64,000 nucleotides of DNA from Erythrocercus mccallii (lineage: Eukaryota > Chordata > Aves > Passeriformes > Dicruridae): contig VZRG01000762.1 of assembly GCA_013397435.1 (NCBI GenBank), positions 208,941 to 272,940 on the forward strand, read 5' to 3'. The notes beneath the pieces were generated by a model. The model searched no databases. It saw only the letters and a list, made by a program, of their open reading frames with translations, and was not told where the DNA came from. The position numbers and the translations under genes are program-made. Below, piece after piece: positions 21,666-33,910 of the stretch. Each line of letters starts with the position of its first letter. The stretch's first letter is position 1.

Positions 21666-24600
21666 TTTGGGAATGATTCTCTTTCAGTTCTTTTGAAAAT
21701 ATAAATCTACATGCCACTGTTACTAATAAAATATTTCCCATGGTATTTCAATATACTGGGGAAAATAAGTCAAAAAGTTACCAAATATTCTGCCTAGGTG
21801 ATATCAACTGTTATCCTGGTTATGACTAAAAAACAATTCAGTCTGGCTGGTAAACTTACTGAAGGGAGATCAGCACTCCTAGATTAAGTGTTCTGAGATC
21901 CTGACTGAGGTCCTTGAGAAAAACAATAGCTCAGAGCAAAGTGAAGTCATTCCAGTAAAGCTCCAGTGGCCCTTAGGCCAAGTTCCAAGGGCACAATCTT
22001 CAAATCAACAACAGAGCAGTCAAAATGTTCCATCTCACTGTTTTATTTGTAGGCAAAATACCAGTTATCACTGGTGGGAGCCAAAGCATGCTTTACATTA
22101 TACCAGAAGCCAAATAACTCTGCTGATAACCAGAGTATCAGGGACTGATTTCGCCTTGATCTTTGCCAGTGTTTCTCTGAGCAGATTGCAGTCCAAACAC
22201 TCCTTAGTGGAACTCTGTGCCTGAAATACTCAATATTGAGGTACATGGTAGCTCTCCATAGGCCCATCTGTCAGGCTAGTGTCATCACACCCACTTAGGA
22301 AAGGCTATGCCAGTATCATCTGGGTTTAAAGTGCCAGCCACGGATAAGTTTTATGGGTACAGGTTTCAGAGTATGTCTTTTGTCAAAATTTCTTTGCATT
22401 TGGAAAGGAAAGAATCCTATTTCTTGTAAAAGGAGGAAATTATAACCTGAGATACAATGGATTTCTAAAGACAAGCTTCAGAAATATCATTTTGTCTTTC
22501 TAGGAAAAGACATTTTGTGATACTAGTGAGACAGTGCAGAAATGACCTCTGGAGTAATCTCTTGAAACTGTGGTTAGACTCTTAACACATCTTAGAGATT
22601 TACAAAATGACTTGCTGGATTTTTATATGATGTGATTGCACAGAATACGCTAGCTCAAAAACCAATGAGACAAAAAATAAGAAAACTTTGTTATGTATCA
22701 ATCTGTAACAAAACCCATTTATGTGCAACCTCTGTATTTCAAGCTGCTAATAATGTGCCAAAAAAACCATGGACATGAAAACAGTAATCCATAAGAAAGA
22801 GACTGAGGAGAGGAAGGAGAGGTGGCCTTGTCAGCAGACAAGGATATTTTATCTTTCCTCAGAAATTATTTGTTCAGAAGTTGCCTGCTCCCCAGCAGCC
22901 TTTCATGACACTCACAGCAGGTGTTTCATCTTAACAACTGTGCTAGCCTTTTTATTTTCTTCCCTTTCAGTACTCACTTTCTGCTTTGTCATCAGTTCAA
23001 TGTCATTCATTACCAAGAATATTCTCTCAACTGGCACATTAGTGCCTGTGAAAGAGATGCCAATGCAAATCTGGAGAACGCTCAGGGAGTGTGAAAACTA
23101 AAAGGGATTTCTTTTATTAGGTGAAAATCTCTCCATCCCTCCTATAAAAATGTATTCTACTCTCCTGCAAGATATTATCAGAACTTCATTTTTGCCCTTT
23201 ATTAGAGGATGTAAACTTTTATGTGCCATTTATAGCATTTCCCCTAGAAATTAAAATCATTGAGACTTTTCTCACCTTCCCATTGTGGAATGCAAAACAA
23301 AAAGTACCATCCTTCAGAAATATTCTTGCATAGACTGTAGTCACAAATAGTTCATAGTTCATGATTTTCTTCCTCTCTATGGACTTATTCCTAATGTTGG
23401 CATTAACCCTAAAACACAGTAATGCTCCTATTGTCTCTAGGCAGTGAAAAGAGATAATTTCCCAAATGTAACACCCTTTTTACCCTGAGATTTATAACAC
23501 AATCCTGGCAGTGTCTTTACTCTTGCTGATGCATTAAGTAAAACCACGCTACTGCATGGATCTCCGATTGCTGTAGTGCAGCAGGAGGGACAGCCTCTGT
23601 CTGTGTCTCAGGATCATACTGGCTAAGCAGCTGAAGGTGACTCAAAGCAAAGCAAAAAGAATTTGAATTGTTAAAAAATTGCATCCATCCCCATTTTCTG
23701 CCTTCTCAGTTAGGCTTGATAATTCACTGACTGGAACTTGACAACACTTAACTGTGAACTTTGTCTTCCAGCAAGCACATGAAAAATCTGTCATTTTGAT
23801 TGACTACTAAGAAAAGATTAAAGGTATCCTTCCTTTCTTCTTCACAAGGATCCAGATGAGAATTTAAAGGACTCTGTGCTGAACTCAAGTTAAGCTATTT
23901 GCCTTGAATATTCTCAAGTATCTCTGCAATAAACAGGGAAGTAGCAAATTCCACTTGCATACATAAATGATACGGATAAGTGATTAAATGTGAAGACATT
24001 AACTGATATTTGTGAAGAATGCAGCAGCAAAGCAGAAACTCAGGTTGCATGGGAAAATATTGAAAAAATCAGAAGCTTTTTCCTATTAATTCTTCCTAGA
24101 ATATTTACTTACTAAAGGAACAGTTGGCCAGCAGGACAACAGTCTATTTTGAACATAAAAGGCAGAAATATGCAATGAAGATGCTACTGAAGAAGGCATC
24201 ATCTTGGCATGAAAAAGGCATCAGTTGGAGTCCTAATAAAGACATAGGAATTTGTTTCATTTATTCATTTTAACAAGATTGGGGAAGAAAGTTCATGACA
24301 TGAGAGGTTTCAGGAGTTTTCTGTTCTGCTCAGACTCATCTCTCATCTTCATTACCCCAGCCTGGCCCACACAAAGCCTTTCTGCTTTCTGTTCTTGCCC
24401 AGAGACATGAACCTGAGTTTCATTAACCCACTTTCTCAAGTCTATTTGCAATCAGTTAGCCATACTCCAGATATGAAATGGGTAGTAGGGAAAACACCTA
24501 TTGGTTTAAAAAATTATTTTTAAAGCAAAATTTTTCTCTTTTCATCTCGTCTACCAAGATAAGCCAGTTCATGTTACTGTGAAGAGTTCAATTACTGTGA

Positions 24601-24743
24601 AGAGATCTACCACAGGAAGTTTGTGTGAATCAGTGAACTGCATGTATTTTTTTACTGACAGAATTTGCAGTTATTACAGATGAACAATGCAAACAGTTAC
24701 AGTTGTGACTTCTTGTGGTTATTGGGGTGTTTCTGTGCAAGTC
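21666..24743. other. Unique AT-rich non-coding sequence
   Basis: No gene or interspersed repeat could be supported. An imperfect 18-bp tandem pair lies at 24573-24608. The longest open frame (plus, 22769-23101, 110 codons) has no recognisable domain and is probably chance. Confidence 0.5.
24573..24608. repeat. Imperfect 18-bp tandem duplication
   Basis: Two adjacent 18-bp units share TTACTGTGAAGAG. It is a small local duplication with no wider context. Confidence 0.7.
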
Positions 24744-24795
24744 CAGGAGTTGGATGGTCCTTGTGGTTTCCTTCCAGCTCATGATATTCTATGAT
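24744..24795 (+). mobile_element. Short CR1 3'-terminal fragment
   Basis: AGGAGTTGGATGGTCCTTGTGG, CTTCCAGCTC and a final ATGATATTCTATGAT follow the order of the extreme CR1 3' end on the plus strand. Only about 50 bp is recognisable, so the copy is old or severely truncated. Confidence 0.6.
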
Positions 24796-25949
24796 AGATG
24801 CTCTGACCAGCAGCTGACTTTGTTAGAATTAGTTGAGTCTGGGATGAAGCTATTAGAGTGATCCAACTCACATAAAAATTACTTTTTAAATATTTATTGC
24901 TACCTACAGAAGCAAAGCTCTGTTTTCTGATCTTAGTATAGATGATGTTGTCAAACCAAGTCATATGAATTTAATGACTTATATTCTATTTCAAATAGGT
25001 TGTTGGGAAAAACAATACTTTCCAATAACTGTTTCCTCATTTGTAAAATAAAGATAATGGAAACCAACCTCTTTTATAAACTTGGAAACCTGTGGTTAAA
25101 AAGTTATATTAATCTTAACTATTATTTCTTTTTTTTATTTATTCCTAAAATAGAAACTTAATTGTGTTGACAATGTCTCTTATGTGCCTGAATTAAAAGT
25201 TATTTGACCTATATGGATGCTTTAGAGGTCTTACTGTGTAATTTGTTTGACAAAGCAAATCTGCTCAACACTCCTTTGAAAGTCTTTCAAGACCATTCTA
25301 TTTTGGCCTGGAATAGCCATGCTGGAGAACACGGTCACAAGGCATACAGCCTTTTCCACTTAGCAGTCTTTTCCTAGCTTGGGATCTTGACAAAACTGTT
25401 GACAGATCATTTATTTTCTTTCCTAACTTTGGCAAGGCTCTGGATGAAAATAACATTTGAACAAAATATCACAACACAGCTTTCATGTTTGCTCCTCAGT
25501 TCATCTCATCTCCCTCTACTAGTCACGCCCAGCAGCATATTAAATCTTGAGGACTGCCATTCTTGGACTGTGCATGCTGCCAGCCATCTGAACTACAAAC
25601 ATCAAATAAACACACAAAAGAGCTACTTTTCTCCAATGTTAGATGAAATAAATTTGTGCCCTGACATAAAAGCACTGAGATGTGTCACAGACAACACAGA
25701 TCAGCGAGGACCATCTGGTTGGTTTCATTTACAGCCAGACACCAAAATGAGGAAAGTTGTCACAGTACTAGAAAGGATTTTCCTGTTTTGGAATTACTGC
25801 AACATGCTGGATTGTATACTGTGTCAATGGTTTGTTTAATATCTAGCTGTAAGAAAACAAAGAGAATGAAATGGGTTGTAAAGATAGTAACAGGCTCCAA
25901 ATCTAAGCAGACTAAACTCCTCAGCAGAAAGGCTTATGCAGCAATATCT
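24796..25949. other. Unique non-coding sequence
   Basis: A plus-strand frame of 150 codons (25387-25839) is the longest in the unique part of the window. It lacks any recognisable motif, has no splice or promoter context and overlaps a second open frame. I read it as chance. Confidence 0.5.
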
Positions 25950-26384
25950 ACAGAAATCATGAAGATCATCCAAAGGCTGGAGTACCTCTCCAGTGAAGAC
26001 ATGATGAGTGTTGTGCTTGTTCAGTCTGGAGAAGGCTCCAGGAAGACCTTAGAGCATCTTCTAGTACCTAAAGAGAGTTTATAAGTAAGATCAGGATAAT
26101 TTTTTTTAGCAGGGCCTGTTGCAACAGGATAAAACTCAGTGGTTTCATACTGAAGGAGTATAGATTCAAACTAAATATAGGAAAGAAAATTTTTACAATG
26201 AGGATGTTAAGACACTGGCACAGGTTTCCCAGAGAGATGACAGATGCCTCATCCCTGAGAACATCCAAGGACAAGTTGGACAGAGCTGTGAGCAGCCTGT
26301 TTTAGTTGAACTTGCCCCTGCATATTGCAGGGGGTTGTACTAGATGTCCTTTAGTGGTCCCTCCCAAGCCAAGCTATTCTAAAC
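25950..26384 (+). mobile_element. CR1 LINE 3' portion, plus strand
   Basis: ORF2 C-terminal sequence (GATCATCCAAAGGCTGGAGTACCTCTCC near 25964) is followed by GTTCAGTCTGGAGAAGGCTCCAGGAAGACC and GCACAGGTTTCCCAGAGAGATGACAGATGCCTC. The copy closes with GTACTAGATGTCCTTTAGTGGTCCCTCCCAAGCCAAGCTATTCTA, the CR1 3' terminus. It is truncated at its 5' end and diverged, with an inserted T run near 26100. A short coding remnant, MKIIQRLEYLSSED, is readable in the plus frame at 25959-26000. Confidence 0.93.
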
Positions 26385-28018
26385 ACAAACTCATGAAGTC
26401 CATGTAATGTGGCATATACATTTAGAATGACATCCTCTCTCCTTTAAATTGCCAATAGCAATTTATCTTCATTTTTTTAACAAGCATTCTGAAGATATGG
26501 CATGCAACACCCATATGAATACTATTTATGAGTGTCTTTAGAGTCAAATCTCAGTCTTGTTAGAGCCAGTAGGATGATGTAATTTTTTCCCTCCTCTGTC
26601 AGGTATACACTGCTATAACATTTCTGAATCTGGGGCACAACAGAAACCTATTATTTTTCCTTTGATTGGAGTCCACACTGCCACCCTCACTCACCTGGTA
26701 GACATCTTTTGCTGTTCTTGTGAGGAGAAAAACTGCAGAATCAAGTCTTGATTTGCTTTTTAAAAATTATGATGTAATGTAAAAGTGAGTATTTCAGTAA
26801 TCTTATGCATTTAGTGTAATCTTACTGTTAAAAATTTAAAGCTTCCAGTCAGTGGTTGACATTTTAAAATGTCTAAATTGTGCAGATATTTTCTGTACAT
26901 CTCACAAAATAGGAAAGCTTGTGTTTGAGAATCTGATGACACACAGTGCATTTCACTGACTACCTTATAGTTGAGGTGGTATGGTTATAGCTTTTCCCAC
27001 ATGAAAACATTATTAAAGCAGCACAAGCACTTCGTTTTGAACATGTGTGGTCAACGGCTGAACACATGAACGTAGGTGATTATGTCTCTATAGCAATGTG
27101 TGCTCACAGAACATTGTGAGATTGTTGAAGTCTAGTTAAGTTTTTTCCCCACAAAACTTGTCTTTAACAGCAAGCATGCTCTTTTTAAGTAATGTGCATG
27201 ACTCATTATCTTCCTTTGTCCTCTCCACAGACTTCTGGAATCGATTTACTTGAGTCTCATGAGAAGTTCCCTGAGAAGGGACACCAATTTTCATATGGCT
27301 CTGCACAGTATGATCACCAGAAGAGCTCTACACGTGCTGTCAAGTTACACATAAATTAAGACAATGGTACAGCTTTGCTACTTGAGGTAATATAGGTCAT
27401 ATATTCAGGGCCACCCAAAGAAGTTTATAATTGTCATCTAGCTCCATATATGGATATTAGGTAGTTGTTGATGTTCTAGACAATTCCCTTTCAATTTTTT
27501 ATTTTTACAAGAAGGAAAAAAAAGTATTTAAAATAAAACTAAGGAAGATATGTGGCTACAGTAGTGTATTTTGTTTGCTTATTCTTTCTTCCTTTCAATC
27601 ACAGAACTTATTTAAGCAGCTTGTTTTCTGCACAGGTCCTTTGACTTGGGGGAGTTTGCAACAGCTTTTCTCTGTAGTTTTTTCCTCAGAAATTAAGTCA
27701 AAACAAAGTAGAATATATTTGCATTCTACACATATAGAAACTCTTTTCAGTTTATTTAATTTGATTTTATGTCTAGTCTTCCAGTACAGGATTATGAATA
27801 GAGTTAACTTTGAAACAGCCAAAATTTTTAATGATTTATTCCCTAAGATGAAATGCTTGGTTTTTTTAAAAAATGCTGGTTTAACATTAGTGAGAGTACT
27901 AGAGTGTTTCAAAGTACAGAACTTTGAAATTTCACTTTGAATTTTCATGACAGCTTTAACAACACAGACTTAAGCATAATTTTTAAAAAGTCATCATTGC
28001 TGACTTTTATTGGTAATA
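26385..28018. other. Unique AT-rich non-coding sequence
   Basis: No gene or repeat was recognised. Opposed frames of about 120 codons on both strands at 27575-27948 lie over the same DNA and have no domain, so they are not supported as genes. Confidence 0.5.
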
Positions 28019-28050
28019 GTAAGTTACCATGAGATACATGAAATAGTAAG
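28019..28050. repeat. 27-bp tandem repeat unit plus left copy of 5-bp target duplication
   Basis: A unit beginning GTAAGTTACCATGAG at 28019-28045 is followed by GTAAG at 28046-28050, the first five bases of a second unit. The rest of that second unit (TTACCATGAG and so on) continues after the inserted LTR at 28750. Read without the LTR and one GTAAG, the locus is two adjacent 27-bp units that share their first 15 bases. Confidence 0.8.
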
Positions 28051-28744
28051 TGTTATAAATGAAAAATCACCAATCCAATTTTAATGAAAAATGAAATGGT
28101 TTTATTGATTACAATTTCGGATCAATTTGGAAAATAGAAAAATGAGCCACGAATCCCAAAATCCTTAGGAGCCGGTCCGGGAAGTCGGCTCCTGGTGGTA
28201 CAAAGTCCAGCGTCAAAACGACACTATCTCTGTATCCACGAAGATGTGTGTTCTGCGGTGTGGTTTTATACTGTTTTTCGTAGCCTGAGGCTAAGGTGTA
28301 CAATGTAGGAAGCAGCTTCTTTTGGTGGGTATGAAGTCATCTGGAATCGAACAATATAGTTTGAAGCAAGCCAGGGTGTCTCCAAGTTTTGGACAGAGAC
28401 ATTCTTTGTTTCTGTGAGGACCATACTTGAGGCTCGACAATAGCCTTGATAGATGGTTTCTGGACATAGATTGCTCGCCTATTAAAGTTGATGGTCTTGA
28501 TTGTTCTGTTTTGGGAACAGTAGTTAGCACTTCTCCTTTGGTGAATAGAGTGAGGTTGCCTGGCCGGCACACCTTAATGTCTCTTATCTCTGAGGCTGAT
28601 GGGCGAGCCCTGCTCATCTGCTGCTGCTGTCTTGTGGCTTTCCTGGAAAAAGCCTGACTTTATACAGATACTATTTTTACAATTTAACAAAATATTCTTA
28701 TAAAATTACCCAGCACGAATTACATCATAGATTCACCTATAACA
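28051..28744 (-). mobile_element. Solo ERV LTR, minus strand, 5-bp target duplication
   Basis: The 694-bp block begins TGTTATAAATGAA and ends TTCACCTATAACA. These are inverted termini that match perfectly over TGTTATA and imperfectly beyond. GTAAG flanks it on both sides (28046-28050 and 28745-28749), and a 5-bp duplication is typical of ERVL-class elements. On the minus strand TATAAAA lies at 28264-28270 and AATAAA at 28103-28108, about 50 bp before the right LTR end, giving U3-R-U5 order. The centre is richer in CpG than its surroundings. Minus-strand frames of 108 and 77 codons lie in the U3 part and match nothing I recognise. There is no internal viral sequence. Confidence 0.85.
28103..28270 (-). 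promoter_or_regulatory. LTR TATA box and poly(A) signal, minus strand
   Basis: TATAAAA (complement of 28264-28270) and AATAAA (complement of 28103-28108) are about 160 bp apart and in the order expected for an LTR. They set the orientation of the solo LTR. Any transcript would run leftward in the window. Confidence 0.6.
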
Positions 28745-31700
28745 GTAAGTTACCATGAGCACACTGAAATCTTTATTATTGAACATAATCATTGATTCTA
28801 ATGAATTGGCTTTTAATTTAAGTTGCTTGATTATATCACATGTCTAGGTGGTTATTCTTATCTGGAATGACATGTAACTAAAAGAGCACTTAGAACACTT
28901 AGGTCTTCTGCAGCTGTAATTAAAAAAAAATGAGACAAATGTCCATCCAGATATATATATATGCAGAATGTCCATGCAGATGCTCTCCACCCAAAATCAT
29001 GCCCACACTTTAGTAAGGCAACCAATGTCATACATGATCTCCAGAAGATCTGAAACACAAATTCAATGTGACCCCCAAATTTATTTCTTTTAAACAGGAA
29101 TAACTGGACTCATCACTTAATCGTAATATACAAGAGGTTTGGTGCAGGTATGCAGGTAATGTCCAGATGAAATGAAGTGGAAGGAGTTTCAGAATACCAC
29201 TGGCAATTTAAAAAAATAAAAAAAACCCCAACAATTGTGGATATTTCATCACTGTCTAGAGATAAAATTTAATCAACAGAGAAGGTTACAGTCATGTTTG
29301 AAAAGAGATCTTGCAGGAAAGCTATCCTGTAAAACCAAGGTTCATATGAAAAACGTCAGTCAAGCATAAAATGCAGCAGCAGATCAGCTGAGGTGAATTG
29401 CAGCGATCAGTGACAAGTACAGGATGCAGGGATCACATCTGGAGCTAATGTCATTCCCATTGAAGTGACTGCTAAACTTTCTCCTCTTTTGGTGCCAGAC
29501 AGCAGATCACTTTACAGATAACCATCCCATTGGGATTGCTGCTTTGACAGTGGCTTCAGCTTTTTTAAACTTTCCTCATCTGCTGAAGTTTTGATTGTTT
29601 TATAAGGATACTTCCAACCTTCAATTTCAAATTTTTACCCACATCAGAGTTACTAGTTACTACTATCTCCTGGGGAAGATGTTTCTTCTTTCATTGTGTT
29701 GTAGTAATATAACTGGAATAAGTGTCCTACTAGTTTACATACATAGAAGGAAGAAAAGAGATACCTTTAATATGCCCCATCATCTTTCTGCATTAGGCAT
29801 TTTTCACCAGCTTTCACAGCCCTGGGGTAAATCGTGCTTGATGTAACAGAAACAAAAGCAAAGTGTTTTCCAATTTTGCAAAGCTTTCTCAGTCTCTGAA
29901 AAACTGAAAAACAATGTCTCAGATGTTAGTTTTGCAATTCCATGTGCTGGCAGGCAGAGGACACAGATCTCTCCAAAACACTCTAGGAGAGATTTTTTCT
30001 CCAAAAGAAGCCTGGCTGGGTCAGAGACTTTTGGTTCCTGAAAGCTGTTGGTATTTTCTCCCCCACAGAGAGCTTTCTCTGGCACCTCATCTTTAAGAAG
30101 ATCGAGTCTTGTCATCTCTGTTTAACAATTACAAGAGAGCTCTTTGTAACAAAGATCAAATAAGCATCTGGCTTAGAGAAAAATAATCATCTCCATCACC
30201 ATCATCCAAACGAGAGTGACTGACAAGTTGTACTCACAGCATGAAGGAAATATCTAAAAAAATGTTTTTCCTGACTGAACTGGAATTCTCAAATCTTTCC
30301 ACAGATTCTTCAGTGTTTTAACAAAAATAGAGCTTCACAGACATCTCTCTTCCTAAGAAAAATTGCTCAGTTCTTGTCCTTTCTCCAGTTGTTCACTGAA
30401 CAGTATGAAAGTAAGAACAGCAGTGCTTTGTCAGGAAAAGAATTTTAGGAATGTGTCTGTTATCACACCACACTTGTAGCTTTTTAATGTGAGAAAAGAA
30501 TAAAACATTAGCACTGAACTTCAGCACATAGGAAAGAGTGAACAGCAGGTTAATATAATTTTACATGTAATAATTTATGTTTAGTCAGACATCTCAAGAA
30601 CAAAAATTAATCTAATGAGAGAGTAAGTGCCTGGGTGCAAGAGTGGCTTTCTGTGTCTGAACTTGGCCTGAAGCATGTTCCCAGACACCCCACTCTTTAT
30701 CAGAAGTCCATATATGACAGCACAAAAATGACATTATAAAACACACACTTCATATGCCTATGAAAATATATACTCCTTTTTTACATTTGTGGACCTGTTG
30801 CTTTACTTATGTAAAGTCCTCAGTCCTCACTTCTGCTTCTATTAAAGTGTACTGGAATTGATGTACCTTTCAGCAAATGTCTTACATCATTGAACTGAGT
30901 CTTATTAAGATGTCCAGAAAATCCCTTCAACCCTTCACTGAGCTAAAAGAATAGCATAGTATGCACTAAAGTTAGTCAAGTATTCTCCTGAAAAGTGACT
31001 GCTCTTTGAAGAAGTGCAAGGCTAGTTTATGCACTGAGAAAAATAGTTCCCTTCTCTGAGTGGCATGTCAAGGTTCCCTTCGTTCCCCCTCTTAGAAACT
31101 GTACTTGTTTAAAAGTAAAAATTGACTTGTCTGTTTCTATTACTTTTGCCAGAACTAAAAACTGAGGTCCTTCTTTAACATCAGCTCCTGCAAGGTGTGC
31201 AGCACTTTCAGAAAAAGTGATGGCATTGTTAGAGTAAAACTTCTGTGCTATGAACATGTTTGATCTCCCTCAAACTTCCTTTTGTTTATTAATATCAGTG
31301 CACATAAAAACAAAATTTTCCCCTCTATTAACAATGCCAATGGACATTTTGGCATTAGCTTTATTAGAAAGGGTATTAGGCCACAGAAAAGAGATAGCAC
31401 AGTATCACATGAGATTGTGAGCTCTTTATGTAATTTACAATTTTGAAAAGTAGTTTGCAACAGTTTTTAGCTAAGTCTAAATAAAATATCAGCATGGAAT
31501 ACCTCTTTCAATTTTCATTTCCTTTCATGCTGATTACTGGTAACAAAACACTAGCACACAGTCACCAATAAAACATAAGCCAGCAATGTTCCCAGATATG
31601 AGAGTGGAGATAAGCCCTCATGAGTTATGGTCTTAGAAATGTCTCAAAATCAAACAGAAATCTTATTCAAGGAGATTTTTGAGTACAGGACAGTGACAAC

Positions 31701-33742
31701 ACAAGATCATTTTTCTATCAGCATGTTGTTGTCTCCTTGTTACCAACACCTGCAATGCAAACTGGATGCTGTACTGCAGTGAAATGTGAGGAGTTATGAT
31801 AAATTCCCTAGGCTCCCTAACAGGAGCATTATTTTCTAAAGCTGTTGCAAACCTCCCAGCCAAGAGTATTGCTGTCCAGGGCTTCCTCTGGGCACGTGTC
31901 TCCTGCAGTCCAGGCTCTTCCATCTAGATTTCAGTATTTACTTGCTAAGAATAAAGTGCACCCTTAATTCAGACTACAATGAAACTAAAGATCTTGGAAT
32001 CAAATCTGATAGACATCACTGGCATTGAAAGAGGAAAGATTTGCTGAGATTTTTTCATAGGCTTTGTAAACCTAAAAATAGATCAGTGCTTTAAAAACTC
32101 TTCATCCTGCAGTTTTGACACTCTGATGAAAAAATTAATATAATCTGGATGTCATACTTAAGCGCTTTTTCACAACCAACCAACCATCTCTCAGATTATC
32201 AATTACAGACATTTTTCAAACTTTGCAAACCCTACCACAGAGCAGGAATGACAATACAACGGAGCCCCATCCCAACAGTGCTTCAAATTTCATATAGGTT
32301 GAGTTATGAAACCAAGCAACCACATCACAGCCAATGATAGCTGCTTGATAAAAATGGTTACAGTTATTTTGAGCAAGCCTTCATTTGAAAGGAATGTTCA
32401 CCATAAATTATTCTCACCAAATCCCTGAAATATGTTATGCCCATTCTGCACGTGGATAAACAGAGGTAGGTATAGCTAACATGACAAAATCACACAGTAA
32501 GTACACAGAGAGATGAACAGAGGAGCAAATTGTCCTGATCTCCAGATCCATTCTCCTACTCAGCAAAATTATCTTCCAAAGCACTTAATAAAATTTTTCA
32601 GTCAAGAGCTACATTAACACCAGAGTTAATACATATGAAAGTAATAGCCCAAATAATTCCAGAGATAATAAAAAATAGCCTAATCTGAAGAGGATTTCCA
32701 TTTCTTTTTCAAGGCATAGTGATCATACTCTCTAAATAACTATAAGTGGAAGACTTCTGCATGAAAGGATTAACTTCTCAAATCTATACAACTGAGAATC
32801 CTAATCATTTACCCAGGAAAGGGAGTTTTGATGGAACCCCAAGCTTCCATTACAAAGAGGGTTATACAGATAGTTTTCTATTGCTTGGCCCTTATCTCTC
32901 TGTTGCTGTTATACACAAGGCAGCATTCATAAATACACCTTAGCTTTCCTTTTCCACCTCACACTGTAATTTTCCTGAATTCTACTTTTATCACTTCCTC
33001 AGGAACCTAGAGAACCTGATTGGGCCAAAAACTGTATTTATGATCTTCTTGACGAAGCAACACTCTACACATGAGCAGTAAATCAACAGGCAAGCTTTGT
33101 CAATTTTTGTGAAAATGTTTGTGAGCCTTTTAATGTGATAGACCATACCTTGCTTTCTGTTCAAAGTATGTGCTGTGACTTTTCCCAGCAAGGAAAGCCC
33201 TGAACTGCATTTTCCCTGTTCACAGAACATGTTATGTTTTTTGAAGCTACGTGGCATGAGATGGCAATGTTCCTTTCACTACATGGTACTGCTGTACATT
33301 TAAAGGTAGCTTGGTGCTATGCATTAAAAGAAACCAGACAACCAGGTGCTGCATCCCATAATGACATTTCCCATACCAGTTAATTACTGAATTTGTTGCT
33401 TTGGTTTTGCCATACTGAAATGGTGGTGGGCAGTGGCTTGCTAGTGCTGTGTCACTAACAAGATGCCTAATTACTGCAGAATTACTGCCTGATTACCTAA
33501 TACCTAGTCAGTCATGACAAAATCCTTACAGCCCTTATGCAATATCAGCACAACTGACTCTTTCAACAGGCACAAAATTACACTCTAAACGTTTCTATTA
33601 GTTAATAACTAAAGTTCCTCTTTTCCTGTTTTGCTTTCCTTTTCATTCTTCTTAGGTGTTCTATAGGACATTTAGGTACCTGAGTTTGAGATACTTTCAT
33701 AGCACAGTTTTTCTACTGAAAGCATTTTTTTCCTACCATTTT
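28745..33742. other. Unique AT-rich non-coding sequence
   Basis: Apart from the second 27-bp repeat unit at the left edge and short A or AT runs (for example 28951-28962 and 29211-29225), no repeat, RNA or exon could be supported in this 5 kb. Confidence 0.5.
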
Positions 33743-33910
33743 GGTCTTTTTTTATTGTTTTCTTTTTGGTGGGGGTGGGGAAAAGGAGGTGTTCTTGGTT
33801 TTTTGGTGGTGTTTTGCATTTTTTTGTTTTGGTTTGGGTTATGGGTTTTGTTTGGGTTTGGTTTTTTTTTGGAGTTGTTGTTATTGTTGTTTTTCTTGAT
33901 TTTGTTTTAA
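33743..33910. repeat. G/T-biased low-complexity tract
   Basis: About 170 bp consist almost only of G and T on the plus strand, with very few A or C, as in GGTGGGGGTGGGGAAAAGG and repeated TTTGGGTTTGG phrases. It is probably a decayed simple repeat. A plus-strand frame of Phe, Leu, Val and Gly across it only reflects this composition. The G runs give some potential for quadruplex or RNA:DNA hybrid structures. Confidence 0.85.

Noticed and set aside
25387..25839. 150-codon plus-strand open frame
   Set aside because: No recognisable motif, no promoter or splice context, and an overlapping frame (25680-26084) that ends in CR1. Its length is within chance for a 64-kb window.
28087..28681. Narrower LTR boundaries (TGAAAAATG...TTTTTACA with TTTTAA/ATTTAA flanks)
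   Set aside because: The duplication is imperfect and the poly(A) signal would sit only about 16 bp from the end. The wider boundaries give an exact 5-bp duplication and matching inverted termini.
28018..28759. A 16-bp exact direct repeat taken as the target-site duplication of a retrocopied gene
   Set aside because: The inner boundaries TGTTATA...TATAACA with flanking GTAAG, plus the TATA and AATAAA order, fit an LTR better. The longer match is explained by a pre-existing 27-bp tandem repeat.
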